Positions 56,138 through 64,000 of a DNA stretch of 64,000 nucleotides are shown in pieces; the stretch's first letter is position 1, and each line of letters starts with the position of its first letter. The stretch covers positions 1-64,000 of the forward strand of contig NZ_JAPSLK010000035.1 in assembly GCF_031180885.1 (NCBI RefSeq). The letters run 5' to 3'. Position numbers and translations under genes: made by a program. Under the pieces are notes generated by a model. That model ran no database searches, was not told the DNA's origin, and worked only from the letters and a program-made list of their open reading frames with translations. Source of the stretch: Saccharothrix sp. (lineage in GTDB: Bacteria > Actinomycetota > Actinomycetes > Mycobacteriales > Pseudonocardiaceae).

Positions 56138-56190
56138 CGTTCGTGCCTCCGGTTTGCCAAGGGTCCGGACAGTATACGTAGGACCATTGA

Positions 56191-56206
56191 CGTAAGACGT
56201 CATACG
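56191..56206. promoter_or_regulatory. FadR/GntR-type operator CGTAAGACGTCATACG
   Basis: A near-palindrome 60 bp before the importer lipoprotein gene. Its reverse, CGTATGACGTCTTACG, shares its first ten bases with the site before the dehydratase gene at 63420. It is a probable site for the adjacent FadR-type regulator. Confidence 0.68.
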
Positions 56207-56265
56207 AGTTATGTTCGCGTGCGATCTTCGCCCGATCGGTCGATCATTTCCGGGAGCGAGCAGCG

Positions 56266-57528
56266 ATGAAGCAGCGCGCACTGTGGTCCGTCGTCCTTGC
56301 CGCGGCGGTGCTGGTCGCCGGGTGCGGCAGTGCCTCCAAGTCCTCGTCGGGGGGTGGGGACGGGAAGCTCGTCGTCTGGGACTGGAAGTCCGGTGACGGC
56401 GACGTCGCCGGGTACGTCGAGAAGGCCAAGGCCGACTTCGCCGCCAAGCACCCCGGTGTCGAGGTCGAGTTCGTGGCCCAGCCGTTCGACCAGTACTACA
56501 CGCTGCTCGGCGCGGCGATCCAGGCCGGGAAGGGGCCCGACGTCATCCTCTTCAACGGCGGCGGCCAACTCCGCGACCGGGCGGACGCCCTGCTGCCGTT
56601 GGACGAGCACGTCGCCGCCGACCGCTCGCGGCTGGCCGGGTGGGACGCGTTCACCAAGGACGGCAAGACCTACGCCGCCCCGGTGACCCTGCAAGGCCAC
56701 CCGCTGTACTTCAACAAGGCGCTCTACAACAAGGCCGGGCTCGACCCGAACGCCCCCGCCAAGACCTGGACCGAGTTCGTCGAGGACTGCCGGGTCATCA
56801 CCGAGAAGACCGGCGCGAGGTGCTTCGCCCAGGGCAACAAGGAGGGCATCGGCATCCAGTTCTTCCTGTCCGCGATGGGCTCGGCCGTGCTGACCCCGCA
56901 GGAGTACGACAGCTGGATCGCCGGCAAGCGGAACTGGTCCTCGCCGGACGTGAAGCGGGTCTTCGAGCTGTGGAAGGAGGCCGGGGACAGCGGGTTGAAC
57001 AACGACGGCGCCAACTCCACCGCGATGTTCAACGACGCGTTCGCCGTCTTCCAGTCCGCCAAGGCCGCGCACGTCATCGGTCTGGTGTCGGACGTGGGGC
57101 ACTGGAAGGACTTCGGCGAGTTCATCGACCCGGCGGACCTGGGCGTCATGCCCGCGCCCGTGGTCAACCCCGCCGCCACGCCGAGCCTGCCCTACGACGG
57201 CGGCATCGGGTACGGCGTCGCCAAGTGGACCAAGGACCCGAAGCGCGCCGCCGACCTGGTCCGGTCGCTGACCTCGGCCGACGCGCTGAAGGCCTTCCAC
57301 ACCGGGGCCGGGGCGATCGCGTCCGACCCGGGCATCGACGTGTCCTCCGCGGGTCCGGCGGCGACCGCGATCGTCTCGGCGATCAAGACCGGCAAGCCCG
57401 CGCTCCACGTCGCGCTGCCGGTCAAGACCGTCGACCTGATGGGCCGGCTGTCCCAGCAGCTGCTCAGCGGCTCGACCACGGTGGACGACGTGGTGGCGCA
57501 ACTGGCCGCCTCCGACACGACGGGCTGA
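56266..57528 (+). CDS. ABC-importer sugar-binding lipoprotein (CUT1)
   Basis: A 420-residue binding protein with lipoprotein signal MKQRALWSVVLAAAVLVAGC (lipobox VAGC). Family segments: LVVWDWKSGDGDVAGYVEKAKADFAAKHPGVEVEF, GKGPDVILFNGG, VTLQGHPLYFNKALYNKAGLDP, and PYDGGIGYGVAKWTKDPKRAAD. It is the first gene of a lipoprotein and two-permease importer under the FadR-type promoter. The cargo may be a pectic or uronic-acid-containing sugar, as inferred from the dehydratase sharing the operator. Confidence 0.92.
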   Translation: MKQRALWSVVLAAAVLVAGCGSASKSSSGGGDGKLVVWDWKSGDGDVAGYVEKAKADFAAKHPGVEVEFVAQPFDQYYTLLGAAIQAGKGPDVILFNGGGQLRDRADALLPLDEHVAADRSRLAGWDAFTKDGKTYAAPVTLQGHPLYFNKALYNKAGLDPNAPAKTWTEFVEDCRVITEKTGARCFAQGNKEGIGIQFFLSAMGSAVLTPQEYDSWIAGKRNWSSPDVKRVFELWKEAGDSGLNNDGANSTAMFNDAFAVFQSAKAAHVIGLVSDVGHWKDFGEFIDPADLGVMPAPVVNPAATPSLPYDGGIGYGVAKWTKDPKRAADLVRSLTSADALKAFHTGAGAIASDPGIDVSSAGPAATAIVSAIKTGKPALHVALPVKTVDLMGRLSQQLLSGSTTVDDVVAQLAASDTTG

Positions 57529-57533
57529 CCGGG

Positions 57534-57623
57534 GTGCCGAGCCGACAGGCCGGGCCGGCTGGCGTGCCGAGCCGACGCGACGGGCGGCCCGGTGTGCCGA
57601 GCCGGCAGGCGGGGCCGATCGGA
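57534..57623 (+). repeat. Three 30 bp tandem repeats at the permease start, each with an in-frame GTG
   Basis: Copies begin GTGCCGAGCCG at 57534, 57564 and 57594. They lie at the gene junction 6 nt after the previous stop codon and extend the reading frame in phase. Confidence 0.88.
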
Positions 57624-58526
57624 CGGGTCCGGCGGGCCAAGCGGGCGGGGCGGGCCAGGCGGGCGGGGCGGGTCGACCGCCTCGCCCCGTTCGTCCTGGT
57701 GGCCCCGGCCGTGCTGGTCGTCGTGCTGCTCCGGTTGTGGCCGCTGGTGCTCGGGATCAACTTCTCCTTCACGGGAGATGGCGAACTCAATGGCACGGCG
57801 GTGGGCCTGGACAACTACCTGGCTCTCCTGGACGACCCGCTGTTCCGCACCTCTCTGCGCAACGTCGGCCTCCTGGTGCTGCTGCTGCCGATCGCGGTGG
57901 CGATCCCGGGCCTGCTGGCGACCTTCATCCACCTCAAAGTCCCCGGACACCGGGTGTACCGCGGGGTCTACTTCTTCCCCGCCGTCCTGTCCCCGGTGAT
58001 CGTCGGCGCGATCTTCACCCTCCTGCTGTCCTTCGACGGTCCGCTGAACGCGGCGCTCGGCGGGCTCGGCCTGCCCCCGGTGGACTGGCTCGGCGACCCG
58101 GACGTGGCGATCTTCGCGGTGGTCGGCGTGCACGTCTGGGCCACGTTCGGCATGGCGCTGGTGGTGTTCCTGGCCGGGTTCTCCACCCTCGACCCGTCCC
58201 TGCTCGACGCGGCCAAGGTGGACGGCGCGTCGTTCGTCCAGACCCTGCGGCACGTGATCGTGCCCGGCCTGACCCGCACCATCCAGTTCGTCTTCGTCAC
58301 CACCATGATCGGCATGCTGACCTCGATGTTCGGCCTGCTCTACGTGATGACCGGCGGCGGCCCGGAGGGCTCGACCTACCTGCCCGAGTACTACATCTGG
58401 ATGCAGCAGGGCCGGTTCGACCGCCCGGCGCTGGCCTCCGCCGCGTCCACCGCGCTGTTCGTGGCGATGCTCGTGGTCGGGCTGGCCCAGGTCGCCGTCC
58501 TGCGCCGCACCGGGAAGGAGGACTGA
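57534..58526 (+). CDS. ABC sugar permease (MalF type) with repeated basic N-terminal extension
   Basis: About 330 residues. The CUT1 permease part begins LAPFVLVAPAVLVVVLLRLWPLVLG and has EAA loop LLDAAKVDGASFVQTLRHVIVPGL. It is preceded by a 40-50 residue Arg/Gly-rich tail that starts with three 10-residue repeats (VPSRQAGPAG, VPSRRDGRPG, VPSRQAGPIG) encoded by a 30 bp tandem repeat. Each repeat begins with an in-frame GTG (57534, 57564, 57594), so the true start is ambiguous and may vary. A further basic RRAKRAGRARRAGR stretch adjoins the membrane. Confidence 0.88.
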   Translation: MPSRQAGPAGVPSRRDGRPGVPSRQAGPIGRVRRAKRAGRARRAGRVDRLAPFVLVAPAVLVVVLLRLWPLVLGINFSFTGDGELNGTAVGLDNYLALLDDPLFRTSLRNVGLLVLLLPIAVAIPGLLATFIHLKVPGHRVYRGVYFFPAVLSPVIVGAIFTLLLSFDGPLNAALGGLGLPPVDWLGDPDVAIFAVVGVHVWATFGMALVVFLAGFSTLDPSLLDAAKVDGASFVQTLRHVIVPGLTRTIQFVFVTTMIGMLTSMFGLLYVMTGGGPEGSTYLPEYYIWMQQGRFDRPALASAASTALFVAMLVVGLAQVAVLRRTGKED

Positions 58527-58527
58527 C

Positions 58528-59349
58528 GTGGTCCGCTCGGCCAGGTGGGTCGCCGCGGTGCCGATGGCCGCGCTCGCGGTGGCCACCGTGTACCCGTTGG
58601 TGTTCACCACGAACGTCGCGATGAAGACCCGGCGCGAGTACGTCCTGGACCGGTTCGCGCCGGCGGACGCGTTGCGGTGGGACAACTTCACGTCGGCGTG
58701 GACGAACGTCGGGACGTCCCGGTACTTCCTCAACTCGGTGATCGTCGTGGCGTGCTCGGTGGCGCTGCTGCTCCTGCTCGGGTCGATGGCGGGCTTCGCG
58801 TTGGGCCGGCTGAAGTTCCGCGGGTCGTCGACGCTGTTCCTGGGGTGCCTGGCGGCGCTGTTCGTGCCGTTCCAGGTGATCATGGTGCCGTTGGCGCGGG
58901 TCATGTCCGACGCCGGTCTCGTCGACACCTACCCCGGGCTGATACTCGCGTACGTGGCGCAGTTCCTGCCGTTCACGATCTTCCTGATGGCCGGCCACTA
59001 CGCGACCGTGCCTTCGGAGATCGTGGACGCGGCGCGCATCGACGGGAACTCGCTCTACGGGGTGTACTGGCGGATCATGCTGCCGATCGGCGCGCCGGCG
59101 CTGGTGTCGGTCGGTGTGCTCAACGCCTTGTTCTGCTGGAACGACGTGCTGATCTCGCTGCTGATGATGCCGTCCGCGGAGAACCGGACGTTGATGGTCG
59201 GCGTGACTTCCTTGCGGGGCCAGTACTCCGACGACATCCCGGTGTTCGCGGCCGGTGTGCTCATCGCGGCGCTGCCGGTCCTGGTGGTCTACCTGTTCCT
59301 GCAACGCCGGATCGCCGAGGGCGTCACCGCGGGGGCGACCAAGGGCTGA
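58528..59349 (+). CDS. ABC sugar permease, MalG type
   Basis: A 273-residue CUT1 permease, GTG start 2 nt after the previous stop. Hydrophobic segments start WVAAVPMAALAVATVYPLVF. The EAA loop is VDAARIDGNSLYGVYWRIMLPIG, and the C-terminus is QRRIAEGVTAGATKG. It completes the importer; no ATPase gene is nearby, so a shared ATPase is expected. Confidence 0.93.
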   Translation: MVRSARWVAAVPMAALAVATVYPLVFTTNVAMKTRREYVLDRFAPADALRWDNFTSAWTNVGTSRYFLNSVIVVACSVALLLLLGSMAGFALGRLKFRGSSTLFLGCLAALFVPFQVIMVPLARVMSDAGLVDTYPGLILAYVAQFLPFTIFLMAGHYATVPSEIVDAARIDGNSLYGVYWRIMLPIGAPALVSVGVLNALFCWNDVLISLLMMPSAENRTLMVGVTSLRGQYSDDIPVFAAGVLIAALPVLVVYLFLQRRIAEGVTAGATKG

Positions 59350-59803
59350 CCGGCGCTTCGCGCTGCTGGAGGAGGAACGCGCTTCGCGCTCTTCAAACGC
59401 GCTGCGCGCTCTCAAGATCAAACGCGCTGCGCGCTTTCAAGATCACAAGCGCCTCGCCGGCGGGCAGACCACCGATGGGGGAGGGAAGGGCGTCGGTTCC
59501 CCCACCGCATGGCCTGGCAAAGCCAACCACGGATTCCCCGGGTGCCCCTAAAAACTTTTGCTCGTTCCTCGCAAAACTTTTGGCTGCACCCGGGGAATCC
59601 GTGGTAGCCCTTTCGGGCAGGCCATACGGTGGGGGAACCGAAGCCCCGCCGTGGCTGGGAGCCGGCCCGCCGCGCGGAGCGCGGCGAAAGCGCCGGCCGG
59701 TGGGTGGTGGGCGTTGGCCGATGGGGGTGGTGGGCGTTGGCCGTCGCGGTGGACAAAGGGAAGCGGTGCGGAGGCAGGGGGAGGGCCTCCGCACCGCGGG
59801 TCG
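59350..59803. repeat. Repeat-rich intergenic region, locus 5, with hairpin element D
   Basis: Between convergent genes. GAGGAGGAACGCGCTTCGCGCTC-type palindromes (59363-59440) and the AAGCGCCTCGCCGGCGGGC module (about 59448) precede hairpin element D (59489-59645). G-rich GGTGGGCGTTGG direct repeats follow at about 59700-59750. No gene is supported. Confidence 0.8.
59489..59645. repeat. Hairpin element D (157 bp inverted repeat)
   Basis: The outer arms resemble element A; the inner arms are CCACGGATTCCCCGGGTG and CACCCGGGGAATCCGTGG, differing from A by matched changes on both sides. The core CTCGTTCCTCGCAAAA is in the orientation opposite to A and C. The side hairpins TGGCAAAGCCA and GCCCTTTCGGGC are kept. 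Confidence 0.86.
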
Positions 59804-62161
59804 TCACTGGCGCAGGGTCCACTGCTGGTTGCTGCCGCCGTGGCAGGTCCACAGCTGGATCAGGGTGCCGTTCGCGGTCGCGTTGCCGCTGGCGTCCAGG
59901 CACAGGCCCGACTGGGCGCTGGTGATGGTGCCGTTGGCGTTGACGTTCCACTGCTGGTTCGTCCCGCCGTGGCAGTCCCAGATGATCGCGGCCGTGCCGT
60001 TGGTGGTGCCCGCCCCGGAGGCGTCCAGGCACCTGCCGTGGATCATCAGCTGCCGGCCGGACTGGGTCCACCGCTGGTTGGTGCCGCCGTTGCAGTCCCA
60101 CAGCCGGGCCTGGGTGCCGTTGCTGGAACTCGGCACCTCGATGCAGCGGCTCGACTGGCCGCCCACGATCGTCGTGCCCGGCGTGGGGGTGGTGCCGCCC
60201 GGACCGGCGTTGGCCATCACGGTCTGCGCGCCGGAGGGCCAGTTGCCGTTGGTGACGGTGATGTTGCCGGACACCACGTTGCCGCGGTCGCCGTTGGTGA
60301 TGTTGCTGCTGCCGTTGGTGGACCAGTTGTCCCGCAGCGTCCAGTTGCCCATGTTCTCGCCGCCCCAGTAGTTGGCGGTGGCCCAGGTGCCGGTCGCGGA
60401 GAACACGTTGTTGACCGCGCTGTAGTAGCGCGAACCTTCGTCGAAGTAGAGGCCGTAGTAGCCGTTGGTGCGCAGGCAGTAGTTCTGGTTGATCTGCGCG
60501 CCCGGGTTCCACGCGAGGGTGTAGATGCAGCCGCCGTCGTTCATCTGCTGCATGACGTCGTGGATGTAGTTGCCGATGAGCCGGTTGTTCGACGCGGTCG
60601 TGGGGGTGCTGTACCGGGGCTGGTAGTTGTAGAGGCCGCGGTTGGCGTAGTGGTTGCTGCCGCCCGCGTCGTTGCTGCCCCAGCCGTAGCCGATGGACAT
60701 GCCGCTGTAGGGCATGTTGTAGACCTCGTTGTACGACACGGTCGCCGTGCTGACGTAGGTGTTGAGGACCGAGACGTTGCCCCGGTACTCGATGCCCAGG
60801 TCGTGGATGCGGTTCTGGCTGATCGTGATGTCCTTGTTGACCATCCGCTGGTCGCTCGGGTGGTGCGCGTCCGCGCGCACGCCGCCGACGATGACGCCGC
60901 CGGCCGAGCTGTGCGCGATCTCCGACCGGGTCACGGTGATGTTCGCCGCGCCGAGGCCGACGCCGGAGCCGTGCGCGTTGGCGTCGTTGCCGATGCCGAT
61001 CGCGGTCTGGCCCAGGTTGAGGAACCGGGAGTCGGTGAAGGTGACGTTGTTCGCGGCCGAGACCTGCACGGCGGCGGGCATCTGCGCCCAGTGCGGACGG
61101 GTCGCCTCGAACTGGGTGCAGCCGTTCTGGCACGAGGTGAGCCGGTCGGCGGGCCAGTTCCAGTTGCCCGTCATGTACGCGCCGGTCTGCTGGTCGACGA
61201 AGCCCTGGTCGCTGCTGGGGCCGAGCCAGCTGGTGCCGGTGAACGTGATGCCGCTGAACGTGATGTGGTGTGCCGGGGCGTCGTAGGTGCCGCCGACCTG
61301 GACCAGGGACTGGAGCGTCGGGAGTTCCACCTTGGCGGCGTTGACGTCCTGGCCGGCGCGCGGGATGTAGAACAGGTGGCCGGCGGAGGGGCGGACGTAC
61401 CACTCGCCCGGGGAGTCCAGGAACTCGTAGGCGTTGGCCAGGTAGAACGGTCCCGCGCGGTGCGGGCTGGTCAGGGTGTCGTAGCCGAACGTGTTGTTGT
61501 TCCACGCGGGCTGCTTCATGGTGAGGAAGTTCCCGCTGATGCTCTGCACGGGGGAGTAGCGGTCGGTGAAGGAGTTGACGCTCTCCACCTCGACGCGGCC
61601 CTGGTCGGCCAGGTTGTTGAGGTAGTTGAGGGCGGTGTTGGAGAACCGCATCCCGTTGGTGGCGAAGGAGAAGTCGGACCGGTTGACCTGGGTGCGGGCG
61701 CGGGTGGCGATCGTGCCGTCCACGTAGAGCTGGCGCGAGTCGAGCCCGGTCGGGACGGACGCCCGCCAGATGTTGCGGCCGGCGTCGACCTGCGTCCACC
61801 CGGTGACCGCCCGGGCGCCGCTGAGAACCGGCCGGGCGGAAGGTGCGGCCTGCCACACGACGCGGTAGCCGTTGCGGCCGGAGTCCGCGTCGGTCAGCCG
61901 GAGCGGTTGGGAGAGCCGGTACACACCGTCGGCCAGCTGGACCACGATGTCACCGGACATGGTCGGGGCCTGCGAACGAACAGCGGCCTGGGCGGCGGAC
62001 AGCGAACAGGGCTGCGTTTGTGAGCAGCTCGTGCCGGTGCCGGTGGGGGAGGCGTAGAGCGTCGTGGTGGCCGCGGAGGCGGTGGGCGGCGACGTCACCA
62101 GCCCGGCGGCCAACGCCGCCAGCACGACGACCGCCCTTCGGATCGGGGTGGATGGGGACAA
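59804..62161 (-). CDS. Secreted right-handed parallel beta-helix protein with CBM13
   Basis: A 785-residue secreted protein. TTG at 62161 is proposed as start, with GAGGAGGG 4-6 nt upstream, giving LSPSTPIRRAVVVLAALAAG as signal peptide. The catalytic-type region (about 35-650) starts TTTLYASPTGTGTSCSQTQPCSL and includes GVYRLSQPLRLTDADSGRNGYRVVW. It then has many PbH1 coils (IAHSSAGGVIVGG, DITISQNRIHDLGIEYRGN, NEVYNMPYSGMSIGYGWG, NGYYGLYFDEGSRYYSAVNNVF). The sequence is like the parallel-helix glycosidases or lyases acting on xylan or pectin (GH141-type among candidates). A ricin domain (RCIEVPSSS, RCLDASGAG, GLCLDASGN) ends it. The exact activity is not assigned. Confidence 0.85.
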   Translation of the reverse strand: MSPSTPIRRAVVVLAALAAGLVTSPPTASAATTTLYASPTGTGTSCSQTQPCSLSAAQAAVRSQAPTMSGDIVVQLADGVYRLSQPLRLTDADSGRNGYRVVWQAAPSARPVLSGARAVTGWTQVDAGRNIWRASVPTGLDSRQLYVDGTIATRARTQVNRSDFSFATNGMRFSNTALNYLNNLADQGRVEVESVNSFTDRYSPVQSISGNFLTMKQPAWNNNTFGYDTLTSPHRAGPFYLANAYEFLDSPGEWYVRPSAGHLFYIPRAGQDVNAAKVELPTLQSLVQVGGTYDAPAHHITFSGITFTGTSWLGPSSDQGFVDQQTGAYMTGNWNWPADRLTSCQNGCTQFEATRPHWAQMPAAVQVSAANNVTFTDSRFLNLGQTAIGIGNDANAHGSGVGLGAANITVTRSEIAHSSAGGVIVGGVRADAHHPSDQRMVNKDITISQNRIHDLGIEYRGNVSVLNTYVSTATVSYNEVYNMPYSGMSIGYGWGSNDAGGSNHYANRGLYNYQPRYSTPTTASNNRLIGNYIHDVMQQMNDGGCIYTLAWNPGAQINQNYCLRTNGYYGLYFDEGSRYYSAVNNVFSATGTWATANYWGGENMGNWTLRDNWSTNGSSNITNGDRGNVVSGNITVTNGNWPSGAQTVMANAGPGGTTPTPGTTIVGGQSSRCIEVPSSSNGTQARLWDCNGGTNQRWTQSGRQLMIHGRCLDASGAGTTNGTAAIIWDCHGGTNQQWNVNANGTITSAQSGLCLDASGNATANGTLIQLWTCHGGSNQQWTLRQ

Positions 62162-62244
62162 GGGACCCTCCTCGAGTTGGCGTTGGTCGCGACCCGAGGC
62201 CTTCGGGGTTGGCGGAGGTCCCGTCCTCGTTCGCGGGTGGTTGT

Positions 62245-63363
62245 TCAGCGCGGCGCCGGCAGCCGCCGACCCGCGTCGTCCGGGCGGATGTGCGGACCCC
62301 CGACAGCCGCCGGACCGGGCGCGACGACCGCTTCCTCGTCCACGCGCAGGCCCAGTCCCGGCCGGTCGCCGAGGATGAACGCGCCCCCTTCGACGTGGTG
62401 GTCGATCGACACGCCGTGTGGTGGGCTGAGGTCCTGCAATTCGCTGACCAGGTGGTTGGGGACGGCGGTCGCGGCGTGCAGCAGGCCGACCGGCGTGGAC
62501 CCGATGGGGCTGATCGGCAGGTCGTGGGCGTGGGCGAGTGCGGCGACCCGGAGGAAGTGCGTGATCCCCCAGACCGCCGCGGTTTGCACCACGTCCACCG
62601 CGCCGGCCCCGATCAGCGCGCGGTGCTGTTCGAGCCCGGTCAGGTTCTCGCCGGTGGCGACCGCGGCGCGGACCCCGCGTCCGACAACCGCGTGTCCCTC
62701 TACGTCCCAGCGTCGTACTGGCTCTTCGACCCAGGTCAGGTCGAGGGTTCGTTCGAGTTCGGCCACGTGCCGGACGGCTTGCTTGCGCGACCAGGTCTCG
62801 TTGGCGTCGAGCATCAGGCCGGGGCGGTCGCCGAGCACGTCGCGGATGAGGGTCAGCCTGTGCAGGTCTCGTTCTACGTCCAGGCCGCCCTTGAGCTTGG
62901 CCATCCGGAGACCGTGGTCGGCGTAGGTGCGGTAGAGGTTGGTGAGTTGTTCGTCGTCGAGTGCGATGTCCAAACCGGACGCGTACGCGGGGACCCGGCG
63001 GTCGCGGCCGCCCAGCAGGCGCCACAGGGGTTCGTCGGCGGCTTGCGCTTTGATGTCCCAGAGGGCGGTGTCGATCGCGCCGATGGCTCCGAAGACCGCG
63101 CCCGCGTGGCCGGCTTTGAAGGTGTGGCGCAGCATCCGGTCGTAGAGGGCTGTGACGGCGCGGGGGTCTTCGCCCACTACGGCGCTGAACACGGTGTCGA
63201 GTCCGATGTGCGCGCCGAGGCCCACGCCGGTGATGCCTTCGTCGGTGTCGACGAGGAGGAGGGGCACGGGGACGAGGCCGTCGTCGAAGGTGCCGTTGGC
63301 GTCGCCGATGGGCCGTCCCCAGTCGTGGACGGTGGTGAGCGTCCGGTACCCGGTGATCTTCAC
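62245..63363 (-). CDS. Enolase-superfamily sugar-acid dehydratase (mandelate racemase/muconate lactonising type)
   Basis: A 372-residue cytoplasmic enzyme. GTG at 63363 has AGGAG 8 nt upstream; an in-frame ATG at 63393 would be further out and without such a site. The capping domain begins VKITGYRTLTTVHDWGRPIGD. The barrel has YADHGLRMAKLKGGLDVERD (KxK), GLMLDANETWS and LTWVEEPVRRWDV plus AVATGENLTG (metal ligands Asp, Glu, Glu), and AAVWGITHFLRVAALAH with a candidate catalytic His. Such enzymes dehydrate galactonate, gluconate, glucarate or related acids. The promoter shares a CGTATGACGT box with the FadR/importer pair at 56191. Confidence 0.87.
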   Translation of the reverse strand: MKITGYRTLTTVHDWGRPIGDANGTFDDGLVPVPLLLVDTDEGITGVGLGAHIGLDTVFSAVVGEDPRAVTALYDRMLRHTFKAGHAGAVFGAIGAIDTALWDIKAQAADEPLWRLLGGRDRRVPAYASGLDIALDDEQLTNLYRTYADHGLRMAKLKGGLDVERDLHRLTLIRDVLGDRPGLMLDANETWSRKQAVRHVAELERTLDLTWVEEPVRRWDVEGHAVVGRGVRAAVATGENLTGLEQHRALIGAGAVDVVQTAAVWGITHFLRVAALAHAHDLPISPIGSTPVGLLHAATAVPNHLVSELQDLSPPHGVSIDHHVEGGAFILGDRPGLGLRVDEEAVVAPGPAAVGGPHIRPDDAGRRLPAPR

Positions 63364-63857
63364 GTCGCCCACTCCTGCCGGTGCGGCGGCCACTCCGCCG
63401 TCGTGACGGAAACGTAACTCGTATGACGTATGCCGTCAACGCCTTCCCGAACCCGCGCCACCCCGGACCGCCGCGCCGAGCCCGCGCCACGTCGAGCCGT
63501 GCCGCGGCGTGCCATGCCGCGTCGAGCTGCGCCGAGCGTGAGCCGCGCCGTGCCGCGCCGGGGCTGCGCCTGCGCGGGGCCGAGCCTGCGCCGGCCCGAG
63601 CCTGCGCCGCGCCCGCCGAACTCGCGCCGCCTCACTGCCCGCGTGGCCGGCCTCGCCCGCGTGGCCGGCTCGGCTTGGCGCGCGGTTGGCTCGGCTTGGT
63701 GTGGGTTGGCGGGGCACGGGGTTCGGCATGGCGTGGGTGTGCCGCTATTCGTCCTTGCGCGTGATCGTCTCAAGTGGTCGATTGCTTGACACCGCGTCTC
63801 CGCCTCCAGTCCACTGTTAGCGTTAACATCGCCGCCTCGACGATGAGGGAGAACCCG
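63364..63857. promoter_or_regulatory. Divergent gap: FadR-type site, low-complexity GCC-rich tract, and TGTTAGCGTTAACA
   Basis: CGTATGACGTATGCCG at 63420-63435 faces the dehydratase gene. From about 63450 to 63720 the sequence is a degenerate array of GCCGAGC, GCGCC and CCGGC words with no gene support. TGTTAGCGTTAACA at 63815-63828 is a perfect palindrome 30 bp before the esterase gene and matches the TGTTAGCGCTCACA operator family. Confidence 0.65.
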
Positions 63858-64000
63858 ATGCGCGCACGGTTGAGGCGGTTGTCCGCCTTCGCTGCCGCCC
63901 TGGTCGCCGCCGCACTGCTGCCCACCGCCCCCACCCCCGCCCACGCCGAGTCCAACGGCGGCACCCGGGTCATGCCGCTGGGCGACTCGATCACCGAAGG
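63858..64000 (+). CDS. Secreted SGNH/GDSL esterase, N-terminal fragment (cut by window edge)
   Basis: The first 47 codons: MRARLRRLSAFAAALVAAAL signal peptide ending AHA-ES, then RVMPLGDSITEG, the SGNH block I with the nucleophile Ser. GAGGGAGAA lies a few bases upstream. Likely a CE3-type carbohydrate acetylesterase. The remainder is outside the window. Confidence 0.85.
   Translation, partial: MRARLRRLSAFAAALVAAALLPTAPTPAHAESNGGTRVMPLGDSITE

Noticed and set aside
63440-63760. Open frames in the GCC-rich tract before the right-edge esterase
   Set aside because: All frames are low-complexity Arg/Ala/Pro strings produced by a degenerate repeat; no start signals.

Overview
The DNA is very GC-rich, with strong third-position GC bias, frequent GTG starts and many GTGA/ATGA gene overlaps. 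Almost every enzyme is secreted and carries a ricin-type (CBM13) or family 2 cellulose/xylan-binding module. This is the pattern of a plant-biomass-degrading filamentous actinomycete. The style suggests the Pseudonocardiales (Saccharothrix/Lentzea/Actinosynnema-like), but that placement is inference. No rRNA, tRNA, CRISPR array or complete transposase gene was seen.

The window reads as one large hemicellulose and pectin utilisation region. Layout: (1) 1-8149: truncated GH10 xylanase, a secreted beta-propeller lectin-like protein, an unknown protein, then a LacI regulator diverging from an oligosaccharide ABC importer (lipoprotein plus two permeases) and an intracellular GH43. (2) 8150-9036: repeat-rich gap. 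(3) 9037-16939: two CE1 esterases with CBM13, facing a 1167-residue ThuA/PQQ-dehydrogenase/PKD/CBM fusion and a GH54 arabinofuranosidase. (4) 17185-24088: ribose-type ABC importer with a Gfo/Idh oxidoreductase, a xylose-isomerase-like TIM barrel and an Ino1-like synthase. (5) 31783 down to 24135: ABC importer, GH63-like and GH95 operon, diverging from LacI regulator 31937-32947. (6) 33451-42709: a clan GH-A glycosidase, then a GH10, PQQ dehydrogenase, ThuA/DUF1080 and CE1 operon. (7) 43190-49044: CE1-CBM2, PaaX-type regulator, PhyH dioxygenase with a small coupled protein, AraC regulator, CBM2-CE2 esterase. (8) 49041-54163: GH36, CBM2-GH62, CE1-CBM2. (9) 54164-55360: repeats and a MITE. (10) 55361-63363: FadR-type regulator, ABC importer, beta-helix protein with CBM13, enolase-superfamily dehydratase. 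(11) The start of a secreted SGNH esterase at the right edge.

Four operator families tie the blocks together. TCGAAYCGGTTCGA lies before the CE1, GH54, ABC/GH95 and GH-A glycosidase units and beside LacI 31937-32947. CGAAA-N-TTTCG lies at the xylanase, the LacI 2436-3473/importer pair and GH62. TGTTAGCGCTCACA and TGGGAGCGCTCCCA (CebR-like) lie before the ribose-type importer, GH10, GH62 and the right-edge esterase. A CGTATGACGT box lies before both the FadR/importer pair and the dehydratase. The inferred job is staged removal of acetyl, feruloyl, arabinosyl, galactosyl and fucosyl substituents outside the cell, xylan backbone cleavage, import by four ABC systems and intracellular processing. 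A secreted PQQ/ThuA/DUF1080 set suggests an additional oxidative (3-keto-sugar-like) route.

The least explained structure is a family of 137-167 bp hairpin elements in the intergenic gaps. Their arm sequences differ between copies but remain fully self-complementary, and two side hairpins and usually the apical core are kept. One copy is split by a 228 bp MITE with perfect 19 bp ends and a 10 bp target duplication.
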